From assembly GCA_004195045.1 (NCBI GenBank), contig SGBC01000003.1, forward strand, positions 124,001-188,000: a stretch of DNA of 64,000 nucleotides, given 5' to 3'. Below, in pieces: positions 63,297 to 64,000 of the stretch; within the stretch, counting starts at the first letter, position 1, and every line of letters begins with the position of its first letter. Origin of the DNA: Candidatus Acididesulfobacter guangdongensis. GTDB lineage: Bacteria > SZUA-79 > Acidulodesulfobacterales > Acidulodesulfobacteraceae. Under the pieces are notes generated by a model. That model had not been told where the DNA came from. It searched no databases and saw nothing but the letters and a program-made list of their open reading frames with translations. The translations under genes were made by a program, and so were the position numbers.

Positions 63297-63802
63297 AAAT
63301 AGGAAAAGTTTTGGCTAAGAAATTAAATTATAATTTTATAGATTCCGACGATATAATAGAAAATAACGAACAGAATACGATTACTGAAATATTTAAGCTA
63401 AAAGGCGAAAATTATTTCAGAAATTTAGAAACCGAGTTTATCAAGAGTTTTGCCGCAAATTGCGCAAACTCTGATTTCGCCGATAATAAAACAGCCAGTA
63501 ATAAAAATGAACATTGCGTGATTGCTACAGGCGGCGGAATGCCATGTTTTAATAGGAATATTAATTTTTTGAAAGACATCGGAACCGTTGTTTATCTTAA
63601 GGCAAGACCGGACACTATTTACTCAAGGATAAAAGAAGAAAAACACAGACCTGTCTTAAATAAAACAGATTTTTCAATATCTGATATTGAAAATTTATTA
63701 AATAAGCGGGAGCCATTTTATACTCAGGCAGATTTAATCATATATACAGACGGAATATCGCCCGAGGGAGCGGCAGATGAAATTAAAATTTTTTTAAAAT
63801 AA
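63248..63802 (+). CDS. aroK: Shikimate kinase
   Basis: AroK phosphorylates shikimate. The 184-residue protein has the P-loop GFMGAGKTEIGKVLA, the DSDD metal/substrate site near 32-35, a FRNLETEF segment, the substrate-binding GGGMPC and the lid RPVLN. Size is normal except for a short Asn-rich loop at about 75-95. It follows aroC by 44 bp, so the two should be co-expressed for aromatic synthesis. Confidence 0.95.
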   Translation: MKNNLFLIGFMGAGKTEIGKVLAKKLNYNFIDSDDIIENNEQNTITEIFKLKGENYFRNLETEFIKSFAANCANSDFADNKTASNKNEHCVIATGGGMPCFNRNINFLKDIGTVVYLKARPDTIYSRIKEEKHRPVLNKTDFSISDIENLLNKREPFYTQADLIIYTDGISPEGAADEIKIFLK

Positions 63803-63920
63803 GCGCATATAATACATAAACCTATAGCAGATAGCAAAATAAACATATAATAAATAAATTTATAATTAAATATATAATAAATTAGCATAGTTGATTAAAT
63901 AAAAAAATATAAAATAAATA

Positions 63921-64000
63921 CCTTAATCCTGCAATAGAAAGTTATTTGCTCGGAAAAGGTGTCAGATTAATTTTTTTGCAAATATTTTCTTTGTTAATTG
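63921..64000. mobile_element. Second copy of the 46808 MITE-like element, cut by the window end
   Basis: These 80 bases match the reverse complement of 46909-46988 at 78 of 80 positions, beginning with the same terminal CCTTAATCCTGCAATAGAAA. The element continues past the window end. Confidence 0.85.

Overview
The window is a very AT-rich, gene-dense bacterial chromosome segment with no rRNA or tRNA gene that I could find. The gene content points to a Gram-negative sulfur-metabolising bacterium: a complete sulfur-oxidation heterodisulfide-reductase-like (sHdr) cluster, futalosine-route menaquinone genes, SelB, type IV pilus genes, and DUF1844 and CarD proteins. My best guess is a deltaproteobacterium-like lineage of acidic, sulfidic habitats such as the Acidulodesulfobacterales. 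That placement is an inference from gene content and base composition, not a search result.

Layout. 0-8 kb: proteostasis genes (Hsp20 tail, ClpA/C-like unfoldase, DUF1844 protein, ClpB, HtrA), with a possible sigma-54 promoter and paired palindromes before htrA. 8-21 kb: selB, a UbiD-UbiA-UbiX-MqnE menaquinone block, CarD, a PIN-TRAM membrane protein, gltX, and ispD-ispF on the minus strand. 21.6-34.2 kb: a signalling locus of zinc-ribbon membrane proteins, a lipoprotein, a small two-helix membrane protein, a PilB/GspE-type ATPase, a VWA protein, an FHA protein, a pseudokinase-PP2C fusion and a Ser/Thr kinase whose far side of the membrane ends in a c-type haem domain. 34.4-37.3 kb: a toxin-antitoxin pair and a complete IS200/IS605 element with tnpA and tnpB. 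37.6-41.4 kb: a minor-pilin-like cluster. 41.4-46.8 kb: a double universal stress protein, a VIT-family transporter, an MFS transporter and a ferritin-FNT channel fusion. 47.2-53.6 kb: sHdr C1-B1-A-H-C2-B2. Then rubrerythrin, a GT-C glycosyltransferase, pilM-pilN-pilOP-pilQ, folE2, aroC and aroK.

How the genes work together. The sHdr complex would take electrons from sulfane sulfur oxidation in the cytoplasm, and menaquinone made by the 10-15 kb block is a plausible membrane electron carrier. The iron and peroxide functions around the sHdr cluster (VIT, ferritin-FNT, rubrerythrin) fit a life with much iron and sulfide. The kinase/phosphatase/FHA/VWA set lies beside a pilus-type ATPase, and pilus genes occur again at 38-41 kb and 56-61 kb, so signalling to pili or another envelope machine is a reasonable hypothesis.

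The most original observations are: the kinase with a CXXCH haem domain; the inactive-kinase/PP2C fusion beside it; the ferritin-FNT fusion; the PilO-PilP fusion; and two genome-style oddities. One is asparagine- or Ser/Asp-rich insertions in housekeeping enzymes. The other is short direct duplications at gene junctions, six of them with offsets of 72-78 bp.
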